Shown: piece after piece, positions 1 to 7,920 of the stretch
How positions within the stretch are numbered: the stretch's first letter is position 1
Layout of the letters: each line of letters begins with the position of its first letter
Source: Alphaproteobacteria bacterium
GTDB taxonomy: Bacteria; Pseudomonadota; Alphaproteobacteria; Rhizobiales; Aestuariivirgaceae
Direction of reading: 5' to 3'
Assembly: GCA_005884715.1 (NCBI GenBank)
Contig: VAZZ01000047.1
Location: 1-16,399, forward strand
Length of the DNA stretch: 16,399 nt
Notes under the pieces: generated by a model
The model's input: only the letters and a program-made list of their open reading frames with translations
Databases searched by the model: none
What the model was told of the DNA's origin: nothing
Made by a program: the position numbers and the translations under genes

Positions 1-474
1 AGCCACCGGATCGGTGGTCAGTGGCTGGCGGGCGGTGCCTCCAATTCGGGAGGTGCGGCGCTTGCCGCCTATTTCGACCACAATGACATTGTCCGCCTGA
101 CACCCCTGATCGATCCCGGCCATCCGAGCGGGCTCGATTATTATCCCTTGCCGAAACCGGGTGAACGTTTTCCGATCAACGATCCCACGATGGCCTCCCG
201 TGCGGCGCCCAAACCCGATGATGAACGCCTGTTCTTCCAGGGTCTGCTCGAAGGAATTGCCGGTGTCGAGGCTCTGGGCTATCGGCGGCTGGCCGAACTC
301 GGCGCAACTCCGCTCAAGACGTTGCGCACGGTCGGCGGTGGTGCGGCCAACGAGCCCTGGACGCGCATCCGCGAACGACTTCTGAAGATCGCCAGCCAGC
401 CGCCCTTGAGCGAACACGCAGCCGTCGGCACCGCAAGGCTCGCCTGGCGGGGGATTGGCCATGATCCTTATTGA
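1..474 (+). CDS. FGGY-family carbohydrate kinase, C-terminal part (5' end outside window)
   Basis: The frame is open from base 1 to a TGA at 472-474, giving about 157 C-terminal residues. The stretch GGGAANEPWTRIRERLL, about 45 residues before the end, is the conserved FGGY C-domain segment that closes over ATP, and the opening residues (GGQWLAGGASNSGGAAL) also fit the C-terminal domain. FGGY kinases phosphorylate pentuloses, polyols, glycerol or related sugars with ATP in the cytosol; the specificity-determining N-terminal half is missing, so the substrate cannot be called. A ribulo- or xylulokinase-like enzyme is most likely. The stop overlaps the start of the following HAD phosphatase by 14 bases, indicating one operon and translational coupling. 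It runs toward the iol operon and ends convergently with it, so it is probably a separate transcription unit. Confidence 0.85.
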   Translation, partial: SHRIGGQWLAGGASNSGGAALAAYFDHNDIVRLTPLIDPGHPSGLDYYPLPKPGERFPINDPTMASRAAPKPDDERLFFQGLLEGIAGVEALGYRRLAELGATPLKTLRTVGGGAANEPWTRIRERLLKIASQPPLSEHAAVGTARLAWRGIGHDPY

Positions 475-1234
475 AGGCCTTGAGGAAATCGCATCCGACT
501 ATGGTGGCATGCTGATCGATCAGTTCGGCGTGCTGCATGACGGCACGAGACTCTATTCCGGCAGTCTCGATGTCCTGGCGCGACTGCGCGCGCTCAAAAT
601 TCCGATCGCCGTGATGACCAATTCCGGCAAGCGCACAGAAGCGAATATCGCCCGCCTCACGAAAATGGGGATTCCGCGCGAGTTCTATGTGGATGCCGTA
701 AGTTCGGGCGAGGTCGCCTATGAGCGGCTCAAATCATCCAATGCGAAACGCGCTTTCATCATCGGCAAGGATGGCGAGGACTACGGTTTTGACCATTTCG
801 AGCTGGTCAAGCGGCCGCAGGACGCCGATGTGATCCTCATCCTCGGCTCCAATGCGCCAGAGACTTCGCTCGATGATTATGCGCAAATGCTCAAAGGCCT
901 GACCATACCGGCTATCTGCTGCAATCCCGACAAGTTGCTCATCACCTCAACCGGCCTGTGGCCGGCACCCGGTGCCATTGCCGATGTCTATGAGAAAATG
1001 GGCGGCAAGGTGCAATGGATCGGCAAGCCATATCGCACAATCTACGACTATGCGCTCAAGATCATCAAGCGGCCGCGCCGCGTTCTGTGCATCGGCGACA
1101 GCGCCGAACACGATGTCGCCGGTGGGCGCGGTGCCGGCCTCGCAACGCTTCTGGTCAAGACCGGCGTGTCGGAAGGTCACACGAGCTTCGAGCCCGAACC
1201 CGATTATCTGATGGAACGTTTCACCTGGCGATGA
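461..1234 (+). CDS. TIGR01459-like class IIA HAD hydrolase (sugar-phosphate phosphatase)
   Basis: A 257-residue cytosolic protein with the four HAD motifs. Motif I is DQFGVLHDG (residues 20-28, nucleophile Asp20), motif II is the Thr-Asn-Ser at 53-55, motif III is Lys189 in IGKP, and motif IV is IGDSAEHD with acidic Asp213 and Asp218. The cap lies between motifs II and III, as in the NagD-like class IIA group. The family dephosphorylates small phosphorylated metabolites; this subfamily has no well-fixed substrate. ATG 461 is chosen because it opens directly onto the conserved N-terminus; an in-frame TTG two codons upstream is less likely. The 14-base overlap with the FGGY kinase suggests coupled expression, perhaps to relieve accumulation of the kinase product (inference). 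Its 3' end overlaps the 3' end of iolB on the other strand by 14 bases. Confidence 0.85.
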   Translation: MILIEGLEEIASDYGGMLIDQFGVLHDGTRLYSGSLDVLARLRALKIPIAVMTNSGKRTEANIARLTKMGIPREFYVDAVSSGEVAYERLKSSNAKRAFIIGKDGEDYGFDHFELVKRPQDADVILILGSNAPETSLDDYAQMLKGLTIPAICCNPDKLLITSTGLWPAPGAIADVYEKMGGKVQWIGKPYRTIYDYALKIIKRPRRVLCIGDSAEHDVAGGRGAGLATLLVKTGVSEGHTSFEPEPDYLMERFTWR

Positions 1235-2015
1235 GCCATTCATGCTCTTTGGCATTGTGGAATTTCCAGGTTCGCTTCGGACCCGCCATCACATTGAGAT
1301 AATAGAGATCATAGCCATGGGTGGCAGCGCAAGGATGATAGCCCTTTGGCACCAAGGTAAGATCGCCGTCCTCGATGGCCATCGCCTCATCGAGCGAGCG
1401 GTCATCGGTATAGACGCGCTGGAAGCCAAAGCCCTGGGGCGGGTCGAAGCGATGATAATAGGTCTCCTCGAGCAGCGACTCTTGCGGGAGATTGTCCTGG
1501 TCGTGCTTGTGCGGCGGATAGGATGAGGTGTGACCGCCGGGTGTGATCACTTCCACCACCAGCAGGCTTTCCGCGGGCTCGGTCTCGGGCAGGATGTTGG
1601 TGACATAGCGCGTATTGGTCCCACGCCCTCGGGTTTCCTGGCCGAGATCATCCGGACGAATGACTCGCATCGGCACTTTGCCGAAACCAGGCGCTGAGCA
1701 GACGCCGATTTCCACAGGCGTTTCAGCCGTTACCGCCCAGGCCTGGCCGGCCGGGACATAGACCGACCAGGGCTTGCCCGAGAAAGGCGACAAGCGCTCG
1801 CCAATCAGACCGATATCCTTTCCATCGACGGTGACATGGCCCTTGCCGGACACGAAAACCAGACAGGTCTCGCGATCCTTGAGATGGTCCATGGCGCTCT
1901 GGCCGGACTTGAGCTTCCACAGATCGAATCCGACATAGGTCCAGCCGGCGGTCTTAGGCGTCACATGGTGGATGCGGCCCTCACCGATTTTGGGCTTGAT
2001 GAGCAGTTTCGGCAT
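1221..2015 (-). CDS. iolB: 5-deoxy-glucuronate isomerase IolB
   Basis: A 264-residue protein of the bicupin KduI/IolB family. It isomerises 5-deoxy-D-glucuronate to 5-dehydro-2-deoxy-D-gluconate, the step between ring opening by IolD and phosphorylation by IolC. The likely metal ligands sit in the C-terminal cupin: His162, His169 and His171 in HTSSYPPHKH, Glu184 in LLEETYYH, and His227 in KGYHP. Length is typical of the family. The start ATG shares one base with the iolE stop (TGATG on the coding strand at 2013-2017); there is only a weak Shine-Dalgarno, so translation is probably coupled to iolE. It is the last gene of the iolCDEB operon. Its stop lies inside the end of the convergent HAD gene, leaving no room for a dedicated terminator. 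Confidence 0.96.
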   Translation of the reverse strand: MPKLLIKPKIGEGRIHHVTPKTAGWTYVGFDLWKLKSGQSAMDHLKDRETCLVFVSGKGHVTVDGKDIGLIGERLSPFSGKPWSVYVPAGQAWAVTAETPVEIGVCSAPGFGKVPMRVIRPDDLGQETRGRGTNTRYVTNILPETEPAESLLVVEVITPGGHTSSYPPHKHDQDNLPQESLLEETYYHRFDPPQGFGFQRVYTDDRSLDEAMAIEDGDLTLVPKGYHPCAATHGYDLYYLNVMAGPKRTWKFHNAKEHEWLIAR

Positions 2016-2899
2016 CAGGTGAGTCCGCCCTGCTTGAGGAACCGGACGAGATTGTCATGGCCAAGCCTAGCATATTTGGCAGGCTCGGCTTTTTTCGGGT
2101 CCTGCTCGGCCTCGACCACGACCCAGCCGGAATAGCCCGGCAATTCCTTGAAGACGGAGACATAGTCGACCATGCCGTCGCCGGGCACGGTATAGACGCC
2201 GGCAATCACCGCATCGAGGAACGACCAGTCCTTGCGGTCGGCTTCCTGGCGAATGGCGGGACGAACATCCTTGCAGTGAACATGCCTGATGCGCTTTTTG
2301 TATTTGCGGGCAAGGGCAACCGGATCGCCGCCGCCCCATGTCGCGTGTCCCGTATCGAGCAGCAGATTCACCGCTTCACCAGTATCCTTCATCAGGCGGT
2401 CGATCTCGTCCGGCGTCTGGATGACGGTGCCCATATGATGGTGATAGACGAGCTCGAAGCCTTCCTTGCGCAGGAGCTCGGCCAGCTTGGTGAGACGTGA
2501 GGTGAAGCGTGTCCATTCGGCTTCCGTCATCTTGGGCCGCGTCGAGAGCGGCTTCGATTTGTCGCCATGAATGGTGCGGGTGCATTCGGCAACGATGAAG
2601 ACATTGGTGCCCATGTCCTTGAGCAGCTTGCGGTGATGTGCGGCCTCGGCGAATTCGCTCTCGGCATCGCGCTCGATCAGGAAGATCGAATGCCAGCCGC
2701 CGATCAGGACGAGTCCATGCTTGTCCAGGATCGGGCGCAGTTTTCCGGATTCGCGCGGGAACTTGTTGCCGAGCTCCATGCCGGCGAAGCCCGCGGCCTT
2801 GGCCTCGCTCAAACATTGTTCGAGCGGAATCCAGCCGCCCAACTCCTGCATGTCGTCATTCGACCAGCCGATCGGATTGGCGCCGACGCGGATTGCCAT
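2015..2899 (-). CDS. iolE: myo-inosose-2 dehydratase IolE
   Basis: A 294-residue TIM-barrel protein of the xylose-isomerase-like AP-endonuclease-2 superfamily. It dehydrates 2-keto-myo-inositol (scyllo-inosose) to 3D-(3,5/4)-trihydroxycyclohexane-1,2-dione, the IolD substrate. Visible family marks are the N-terminal GANPIGWSNDD (residues 7-17), MELGNKFP (41-48), LDTGHATWGGGDP with probable metal ligands Asp182 and His185, RHVHCKD around His206/His208, and VVEAEQDP with Glu263. A strong ribosome site (AGGAGAG, complement of 2905-2911) lies five bases before the ATG, so unlike iolB and iolD this gene does not depend on coupling. It is separated from iolD by 173 bases containing a palindromic repeat, and is coupled to iolB by a one-base overlap. 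Confidence 0.96.
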   Translation of the reverse strand: MAIRVGANPIGWSNDDMQELGGWIPLEQCLSEAKAAGFAGMELGNKFPRESGKLRPILDKHGLVLIGGWHSIFLIERDAESEFAEAAHHRKLLKDMGTNVFIVAECTRTIHGDKSKPLSTRPKMTEAEWTRFTSRLTKLAELLRKEGFELVYHHHMGTVIQTPDEIDRLMKDTGEAVNLLLDTGHATWGGGDPVALARKYKKRIRHVHCKDVRPAIRQEADRKDWSFLDAVIAGVYTVPGDGMVDYVSVFKELPGYSGWVVVEAEQDPKKAEPAKYARLGHDNLVRFLKQGGLT

Positions 2900-2962
2900 G
2901 TTTTCTCTCCTATTAGAATCTCAAGAAAGTCCGTTTGATCTATCAACCCTTAGCCAAGCGAG

Positions 2963-3036
2963 CCTCGAAGGGTCTCGTGCCGCATGCTCGCTCTATCCTG
3001 AGGGATGCTTCGAGGGCCGCTTCGCGGCCACCTCAG
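2963..3036. repeat. Rhizobiales-type palindromic intergenic repeat between iolD and iolE
   Basis: Nested inverted repeats fill much of the 2900-3072 gap. CCTCGAAG at 2963-2970 pairs perfectly with CTTCGAGG at 3008-3015. CTGAGG at 2998-3003 pairs with CCTCAG at 3031-3036. GGCCGC at 3015-3020 pairs with GCGGCC at 3024-3029 around a TTC loop. The wording resembles extragenic palindromes that I recall being spread through rhizobial and related genomes. Not all the arms can pair at once, so alternative folds are possible. It may affect mRNA stability or polarity inside the operon. No coding sequence is supported in this gap. Confidence 0.7.
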
Positions 3037-3072
3037 CATGAGGGTACTGTGAGAGAAAAGTCATCCCATTTC

Positions 3073-4920
3073 CTAATCACCGATGCGCTGCTGCTTGAGG
3101 GCGGCCTCGTATTTCTTGCGGGCCGTTTCCACTTCCTTGCGCTCCGATACTTCCGGCACCGCGACATCCCACCAATGGCCGCCGGCGTCGGTCGAGATCC
3201 AGGGATCGGTGTCGATAACGATGACTGTTGTGCGCACATTGCCCTTCGCCTTCTTGAGCTCGGTCTCGAGATCGGCGAGCGAAGTCACTTTCGTGGTGAT
3301 GGCGCCCATGCTTCCGGCATGCGCGACAAAATCGATCTCCGGCAGGGTCTCATGGACCGAATCGGCCAGCAGATTGTTGAAGCGCGCACCGCCGGTTGCC
3401 TTCTGCAATCTGGTGATGCAGCCGAAGCCCCGATTGTCGAGCAGCACGATGGTGAGCTTGACGCCCAGCATCACCGAAGTCGCCACTTCCGAATTGAGCA
3501 TGAGATAGGAGCCGTCACCGACCATCACCACGACCTCGCGCTCGGGCTGCGCCAGTTTCATGCCGATGCCGCCAGCGATCTCATAGCCCATGCAGGAGAA
3601 GCCATATTCGAGGTGGTAGGAGGAGGGCGTGCTCGCCTGCCAGAGCTTGTGCATTTCACCGGGCAGACCGCCGGCGGCACAGAGCACCGATATGTCGCGC
3701 CCAAGGGCGCGCTGCACCGCGCCGATCACTTGCGCATCCGAAGGCAAGGCATTGGACGATGCGGTCACGGCATCCGCCTCCTTGATCCACGCCTTGAAAC
3801 CGTCCTGCGCCGATTTCGTCCATTGGGTCTCCGCCTTGTAGCTGCCGAGATTGGCGGAAAGCTCTTCAAGGCCGGTCCGCGCGTCGGCGATCAGGGGCAG
3901 CGCCTGATGCTTGGCGGCGTCGAAGGCCTGCGTGTTGAGGCCGATGATCGTCTTGCCGGGATTCTTGAACAAGGCCCAGGAGCCGGTGGTGAAATCCTGC
4001 AAACGGGTGCCGACGGCCAATATGACGTCGGCTGATTCAGCCAGATGATTGGAGGCGGATGTGCCGGTCACGCCGACCGCACCCATATTGAGCGGATGCA
4101 GGAAGGGCAATGAGGATTTGCCCGCCTGGGTCTCGGCGACCGGAATGCCGTGACGCTCGGCGAAGCCCGCCAGCGTCGATGAGGCTTCCGAATAGAGGAC
4201 GCCCCCGCCTGCAATGATCACCGGCTTCTTCGCCGCGCGCAGAATGCTCACGGCGCGTGCAAGCTCATTCTCATCCGGGCGAATGCGGCGCATGCTCCAG
4301 GTCTTCTCAGCGAAGAAGCTCGCCGGATAGTCATAGGCCTCGGCCTGGACATCCTGGCAAAGCGCCAAGGTGACGGGACCGCAATCGGCGGGATCGGTCA
4401 GCACGTCCATGGCGCGATGAAGTGCGGGGATGAGCTGTTCGGGGCGCTGGATGCGGTCGAAATAGCGCGATACCGGCTTGAAGCAGTCATTGGCCGAGGC
4501 TGTGCCGTCGCCAAAATTCTCGATCTGCTGGAGCACCGGATCGGGCTTGCGGTTGGCAAAGATGTCGCCCGGCAGGAACAGGACCGGCAACCGATCGACA
4601 TGGGCGACGGCCGCCGCCGTCACCATATTGAGGGCGCCCGGACCGATCGAGGTGGTGCAGGCCATCATCCGCCGCCGCCGCGTGGCCTTGGCATAGGCAA
4701 TGGCGGAATGTGCCATGGCCTGCTCATTATGGGCGCGATAGGTCGGCAATTCGTCTTTCACGCCATAGAGTGCTTCGCCCATGCCGGCGACATTGCCATG
4801 GCCGAAAATCGCCCAGACGCCGGCGAAGAGCGGCTGCTTATGGCCGTCGATCAGCGTCAACTGGCGGGTGAGGAACCGCGCCAAAGCCTGGGTCATTGTG
4901 AGGCGGATCGTCTTGGTCAT
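3073..4920 (-). CDS. iolD: 3D-(3,5/4)-trihydroxycyclohexane-1,2-dione acylhydrolase IolD
   Basis: A 615-residue thiamine-diphosphate enzyme that hydrolytically opens the cyclitol ring to 5-deoxy-D-glucuronate, the carbon-ring cleavage step of inositol catabolism. It has the acetolactate-synthase layout. The N-terminal Pyr domain carries the catalytic Glu66 (in YRAHNEQAMAHSAIA), followed by a central Rossmann-like domain (about 210-360). The C-terminal PP domain carries the ThDP-metal motif GDGS at 468-471 ending at DNRGFG (Asn497). Length is normal for IolD. ATG 4920 is preferred over an in-frame ATG six codons upstream because it overlaps the iolC stop as ATGA (4917-4920), typical coupling, and AGAGGA lies shortly upstream. 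Downstream, the operon continues to iolE after a repeat-bearing gap. Confidence 0.96.
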   Translation of the reverse strand: MTKTIRLTMTQALARFLTRQLTLIDGHKQPLFAGVWAIFGHGNVAGMGEALYGVKDELPTYRAHNEQAMAHSAIAYAKATRRRRMMACTTSIGPGALNMVTAAAVAHVDRLPVLFLPGDIFANRKPDPVLQQIENFGDGTASANDCFKPVSRYFDRIQRPEQLIPALHRAMDVLTDPADCGPVTLALCQDVQAEAYDYPASFFAEKTWSMRRIRPDENELARAVSILRAAKKPVIIAGGGVLYSEASSTLAGFAERHGIPVAETQAGKSSLPFLHPLNMGAVGVTGTSASNHLAESADVILAVGTRLQDFTTGSWALFKNPGKTIIGLNTQAFDAAKHQALPLIADARTGLEELSANLGSYKAETQWTKSAQDGFKAWIKEADAVTASSNALPSDAQVIGAVQRALGRDISVLCAAGGLPGEMHKLWQASTPSSYHLEYGFSCMGYEIAGGIGMKLAQPEREVVVMVGDGSYLMLNSEVATSVMLGVKLTIVLLDNRGFGCITRLQKATGGARFNNLLADSVHETLPEIDFVAHAGSMGAITTKVTSLADLETELKKAKGNVRTTVIVIDTDPWISTDAGGHWWDVAVPEVSERKEVETARKKYEAALKQQRIGD

Positions 4921-6812
4921 GAATGGGTCCTCTTCCACAGATCGACGAGCTTGCCGAACCGTTCGGTCATGGCGGCGATGGCGTCCTCATCCTTCATTCG
5001 GCGGGCGAGCCAGTCCTTCGCCACATCATTGAAGATCGTGCGGCCAATGGCAAATCCCTTGACGGCGGGCTGGCCGGCCGCCACGTCAAAGGCCTTGGCG
5101 AGTTCGGCCTCCGGCGCCTCCAGCCCCAAAAGGACGATACCGCGGCAATAGGTGTCATTGCGAGCAATCACATCGCCAATGTTCTTCCAGGCCTTGGCAG
5201 AGGCCTGCGGCTCGAGTTTCCACCAGTCGGGCTTGATGCCCCGGTCATAAACCTCGCTCAAGGCCCGCGCCACCGTGTCGTCGGCGAGCATACCATTCTT
5301 GCCGGCGATGATCTCGATCAGCAATTCGCGCCCGATGCCGCGTGTGGCTTCGAAGAGCGTGCGGAGTTTCAACGTCTGCTCGTCCTTAAGCGCCTTGTCG
5401 TCGTCGGGATGATAGAAAGCGAGGCATTTGATCGTATGGCCGACCGGCCATTCGACGAGACGCGATCCGACATCCTGGGTGAATTCGAAGCGCAGCGGCC
5501 GCGAGCCTGGTTCTTCCAGCGGGCGGGCGATCCAGAAATTGTGTTTCGCGGCATCGAACATGGCCTCGCGGCCATAGGTATCGTCGAGCAGCATGCCATA
5601 GCCGGGTTTTCCCCTGGCCACATTGGCCGTCGCCTTGACAGCAAGGCGCTTGAAGTCGGCAATGCGCTGGCGCGGCACCGCAAGCTGGTCCGCCATCTCT
5701 TCGAGCTGTTTCCTGTGGTCGATCGCGAGTGCTAGCAGACTCTGCGATTGCGGGCGGCGGGTCGTTGCCCAGTGGACATGGTTGATCGCCTCATCGCGCC
5801 GCAGCGCCTTGTATTTGCTGCCAACCTTAAGGAAGAACTGCAGCTCTTCCCAGGTCGGGATTTCCGGCGAGCACAGCAATCTCGATACGGCGAAGGCGCC
5901 GCAGGCATTCGCCCAGGTTGCCGACGTCGCATGATCCTCGCCCTTGAGCCAGCCGCGCAGGAAGCCCGACATGAAGCTGTCGCCGGCGCCCAGCACATTA
6001 TAGACCTCGATCGGGAAGCCCTTGCCTATGATGCCGTCCCCGATCCGCGCCGGGATGGCATCCGGAAAGACAACGCAGCCCATGGGCCCGCGTTTCAGCA
6101 CGATAGTGGCTTTCGACAGGGAGCGGATCTTGCGCAATGCGCCAAGCGTGTCCTCCACTCCACCGGCAATATGCACTTCCTCCTCGGTGCCGACGATCAG
6201 GTCACAATCGGCAAGGATGGTCTGCAATCGCTCGGAGACCTTCTCCGATTTGATGTAACGTTCTTCGCCCGCCGCATGGCCGGCGAGACCCCAGAGATTG
6301 GGCCGGTAGTCGATATCGAGGATGATGCGGCCACCATTCGCCTTGGCGATCACCATGGCCTTCTTCTGTGCCGCATGATTATTGGCGCGCGCGAAATGCG
6401 TGCCGGTAACGAGAACGGCGCAGCTCGAGCGGATGAAATCCGGATCGATATCGTCTTCCGAAAGCGCGCTGTCGGCGCAATTGTCGCGATAGAAGATGAG
6501 CGGGAAGGTCTTGTCGTTCTCGACGGAGAGAAGGACGAGGGAGGTCAGCCTTTGCTTGTCGGTGACGATGCCTTTCAGCGATACGCCTTCACGGGCCATC
6601 TGTTCCTTGATGAAACGGCCCATCTGCTCGTCGCCGACGCGGGTGATGAGGCCCGATTTCAGGCCAAGGCGCGCAGTGCCAATGGCGATATTAGACGGGC
6701 AGCCCCCTACCGATTTGGCGAAAGAGGCGATATCCTCGAGCCTTGCGCCGATCTGCTGCCCGTAGAGATCGACGGAAGACCGGCCAATGGTAATGATATC
6801 CAGTTCGGCCAT
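4917..6812 (-). CDS. iolC: Fused 5-dehydro-2-deoxygluconokinase / DUF2090 (probable phosphogluconate aldolase) IolC
   Basis: A 631-residue two-domain protein. Residues 1 to about 335 are a PfkB/ribokinase-fold kinase, with signature 1 GGCPSNIAIGTARLG at 36-50 and the anion-hole and catalytic motif LGAGDSF at 274-280 (base Asp278). This part phosphorylates 5-dehydro-2-deoxy-D-gluconate at O6. From about 357 to the end is a DUF2090 domain (ALAIDHRKQLEEM, KCLAFYHPDD, WWKLEP), an aldolase-like TIM barrel annotated in proteobacterial IolC fusions as cleaving the kinase product to DHAP and malonic semialdehyde. This would explain the lack of a separate iolJ. It is first in the minus-strand iol operon, divergent from idhA. 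The Shine-Dalgarno is weak and the ATGA overlap couples it to iolD. The kinase call is firm; the aldolase role rests on family knowledge. Confidence 0.95.
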   Translation of the reverse strand: MAELDIITIGRSSVDLYGQQIGARLEDIASFAKSVGGCPSNIAIGTARLGLKSGLITRVGDEQMGRFIKEQMAREGVSLKGIVTDKQRLTSLVLLSVENDKTFPLIFYRDNCADSALSEDDIDPDFIRSSCAVLVTGTHFARANNHAAQKKAMVIAKANGGRIILDIDYRPNLWGLAGHAAGEERYIKSEKVSERLQTILADCDLIVGTEEEVHIAGGVEDTLGALRKIRSLSKATIVLKRGPMGCVVFPDAIPARIGDGIIGKGFPIEVYNVLGAGDSFMSGFLRGWLKGEDHATSATWANACGAFAVSRLLCSPEIPTWEELQFFLKVGSKYKALRRDEAINHVHWATTRRPQSQSLLALAIDHRKQLEEMADQLAVPRQRIADFKRLAVKATANVARGKPGYGMLLDDTYGREAMFDAAKHNFWIARPLEEPGSRPLRFEFTQDVGSRLVEWPVGHTIKCLAFYHPDDDKALKDEQTLKLRTLFEATRGIGRELLIEIIAGKNGMLADDTVARALSEVYDRGIKPDWWKLEPQASAKAWKNIGDVIARNDTYCRGIVLLGLEAPEAELAKAFDVAAGQPAVKGFAIGRTIFNDVAKDWLARRMKDEDAIAAMTERFGKLVDLWKRTHS

Positions 6813-6845
6813 GGATTTGCTCGCGGTGGTCGACTTTCGCTATGC

Positions 6846-6874
6846 TTGACGTCATGAAACAATAATTCTATTCA
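6846..6874 (+). promoter_or_regulatory. Candidate sigma70-type promoter for idhA
   Basis: TTGACG at 6846-6851 (-35) is followed after 17 bases by TATTCA at 6869-6874 (-10). This places the start of transcription near 6881, about 34 bases before the idhA ATG. The core overlaps the opposite-facing iolC promoter. The spacing is ideal and the -35 matches the alphaproteobacterial consensus well. No transcript data support it. Confidence 0.5.
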
Positions 6875-6882
6875 ATCGTCAA
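6854..6882 (-). promoter_or_regulatory. Candidate sigma70-type promoter for the iolCDEB operon
   Basis: On the minus strand TTGACG (complement of 6877-6882) is followed after 17 bases by TTTCAT (complement of 6854-6859, four of six consensus bases). The start of transcription would be near 6847, about 35 bases before iolC. Each core promoter lies inside the other's spacer region, so polymerase could hardly occupy both at once. Confidence 0.4.
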
Positions 6883-6885
6883 TTC

Positions 6886-6899
6886 AGAATATTTGTTCC
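6886..6899. promoter_or_regulatory. Candidate IolR operator in the iolC-idhA region
   Basis: AGAATATTTGTTCC differs at one base from GGAA-N6-TTCC, the palindrome I recall being reported for the RpiR-type IolR of Sinorhizobium meliloti. It lies just after the predicted idhA transcription start and just upstream of the iolC -35 box. The 9-mer CAGAATATT (6885-6893) recurs at 8992-9000 in the iolR-ABC intergenic region, which supports a common binding protein. Confidence 0.5.
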
Positions 6900-6914
6900 G
6901 TTTTTGGAGATCTC

Positions 6915-7907
6915 ATGATCAGCTTTGGGATTCTGGGCGCCGGCCGTATCGGCAAGGTCCATGGAGGGACGCTCGCACGGTCTGGCCGGGCCAAAGTCGC
7001 CTATGTCGCCGATGCCGACGGAAAGGCCGCCGACAGTCTGGCGAAGGCGGTAGGCGCCAAGGTCGCCTCGGTCGAGGAGGTCATCAAGACCAAGGACACG
7101 GATGCCATACTCATCGCGACACCCACCGACACCCATGCCGATTTGATCGAGGCAGTCGCCAAGGCCGGCAAGATGATCCTGTGCGAGAAGCCGGTGTCGC
7201 TGTCGGTCGAGCGGATCGAGAAATGCCTTGCGGTCGTCGAGAAGGCGAAAGTGCCGCTGATGATCGGTTTCCATCGCCGCTATGATCCCAATTTCTCCGT
7301 TCTGGAAAAACGGCTGCGCAAAGGCGAGGCGGGCGATGTCGAGATCGTCACCATCACCTGCCGCGATCCCGCCCCGCCGCCCGTCTCCTATATCGAGCGC
7401 TCGGGCGGTCTCTATCGCGACATGATGATCCATGATTTCGACATGTCGCGCTTCCTGCTCGGCGATGAGGAAATCGACATCGTCCATGCGCTGGGCGGCA
7501 ATATGGTCGATCCGGCGATCGGCAAAGCGGGTGACATCGATACGGCTGCCGTCCACATGCAGACGAAGGGCGGCGCCATGGTGGTCATCACCAATTCAAG
7601 GCGCGCCACTTACGGGCATGATCAGCGCATCGAAGTGCATGGCAGCAAGGCGATGCTCCGGGCCGGCAATATCCATCTGACGACAGTCGAATGCGCGAAT
7701 GGCGAGGGCTTCACCGGCGACCTCATCCCCTTCTCTTTCATCGAACGCTATGCCGAGGCCTATCGGCTCGAAGTGCTGGCCTTCCTTGATGCGCTCGAAA
7801 AGGGTGTGGCGCCGACGGCGTCGGGTCATGACGGTCTTATGGCGCAAAAGCTCGCCGAAGCCGCGACCGAAAGCTGGAAAACCGGCAAGCCGGTGAAGGT
7901 GGAGTAG
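6915..7907 (+). CDS. idhA: myo-inositol 2-dehydrogenase IdhA/IolG
   Basis: A 330-residue NAD-dependent Gfo/Idh/MocA enzyme that oxidises myo-inositol to 2-keto-myo-inositol, the entry reaction of the pathway. The Rossmann motif GILGAGRIG is at 5-13, the catalytic lysine is Lys92 in CEKP, and the proton-relay pair is Asp169 and His173 in YRDMMIHDFD. The pair has the same four-residue spacing as in Bacillus IolG. FHRRYDPNF (119-127) is a typical inositol-dehydrogenase segment. The length equals that of rhizobial IdhA. GGAGA at 6906-6910 lies four bases before the ATG. It is transcribed divergently from iolC and convergently with the RpiR regulator, and is probably monocistronic. Inositol dehydrogenase is more likely than a paralogue with another substrate because it shares a control region with iolC. 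Confidence 0.93.
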   Translation: MISFGILGAGRIGKVHGGTLARSGRAKVAYVADADGKAADSLAKAVGAKVASVEEVIKTKDTDAILIATPTDTHADLIEAVAKAGKMILCEKPVSLSVERIEKCLAVVEKAKVPLMIGFHRRYDPNFSVLEKRLRKGEAGDVEIVTITCRDPAPPPVSYIERSGGLYRDMMIHDFDMSRFLLGDEEIDIVHALGGNMVDPAIGKAGDIDTAAVHMQTKGGAMVVITNSRRATYGHDQRIEVHGSKAMLRAGNIHLTTVECANGEGFTGDLIPFSFIERYAEAYRLEVLAFLDALEKGVAPTASGHDGLMAQKLAEAATESWKTGKPVKVE

Positions 7908-7920
7908 CGCAACTCTCGCC

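Noticed and set aside
2935..4035. Open frame of 366 codons on the plus strand opposite iolD
   Set aside because: Antisense to conserved iolD sequence, no family motif and no ribosome site; treated as a shadow.
5748..6857. Open frame of 369 codons on the plus strand opposite iolC
   Set aside because: Composition mirrors the iolC frame and no domain is recognisable; it would also run through the divergent promoter region.
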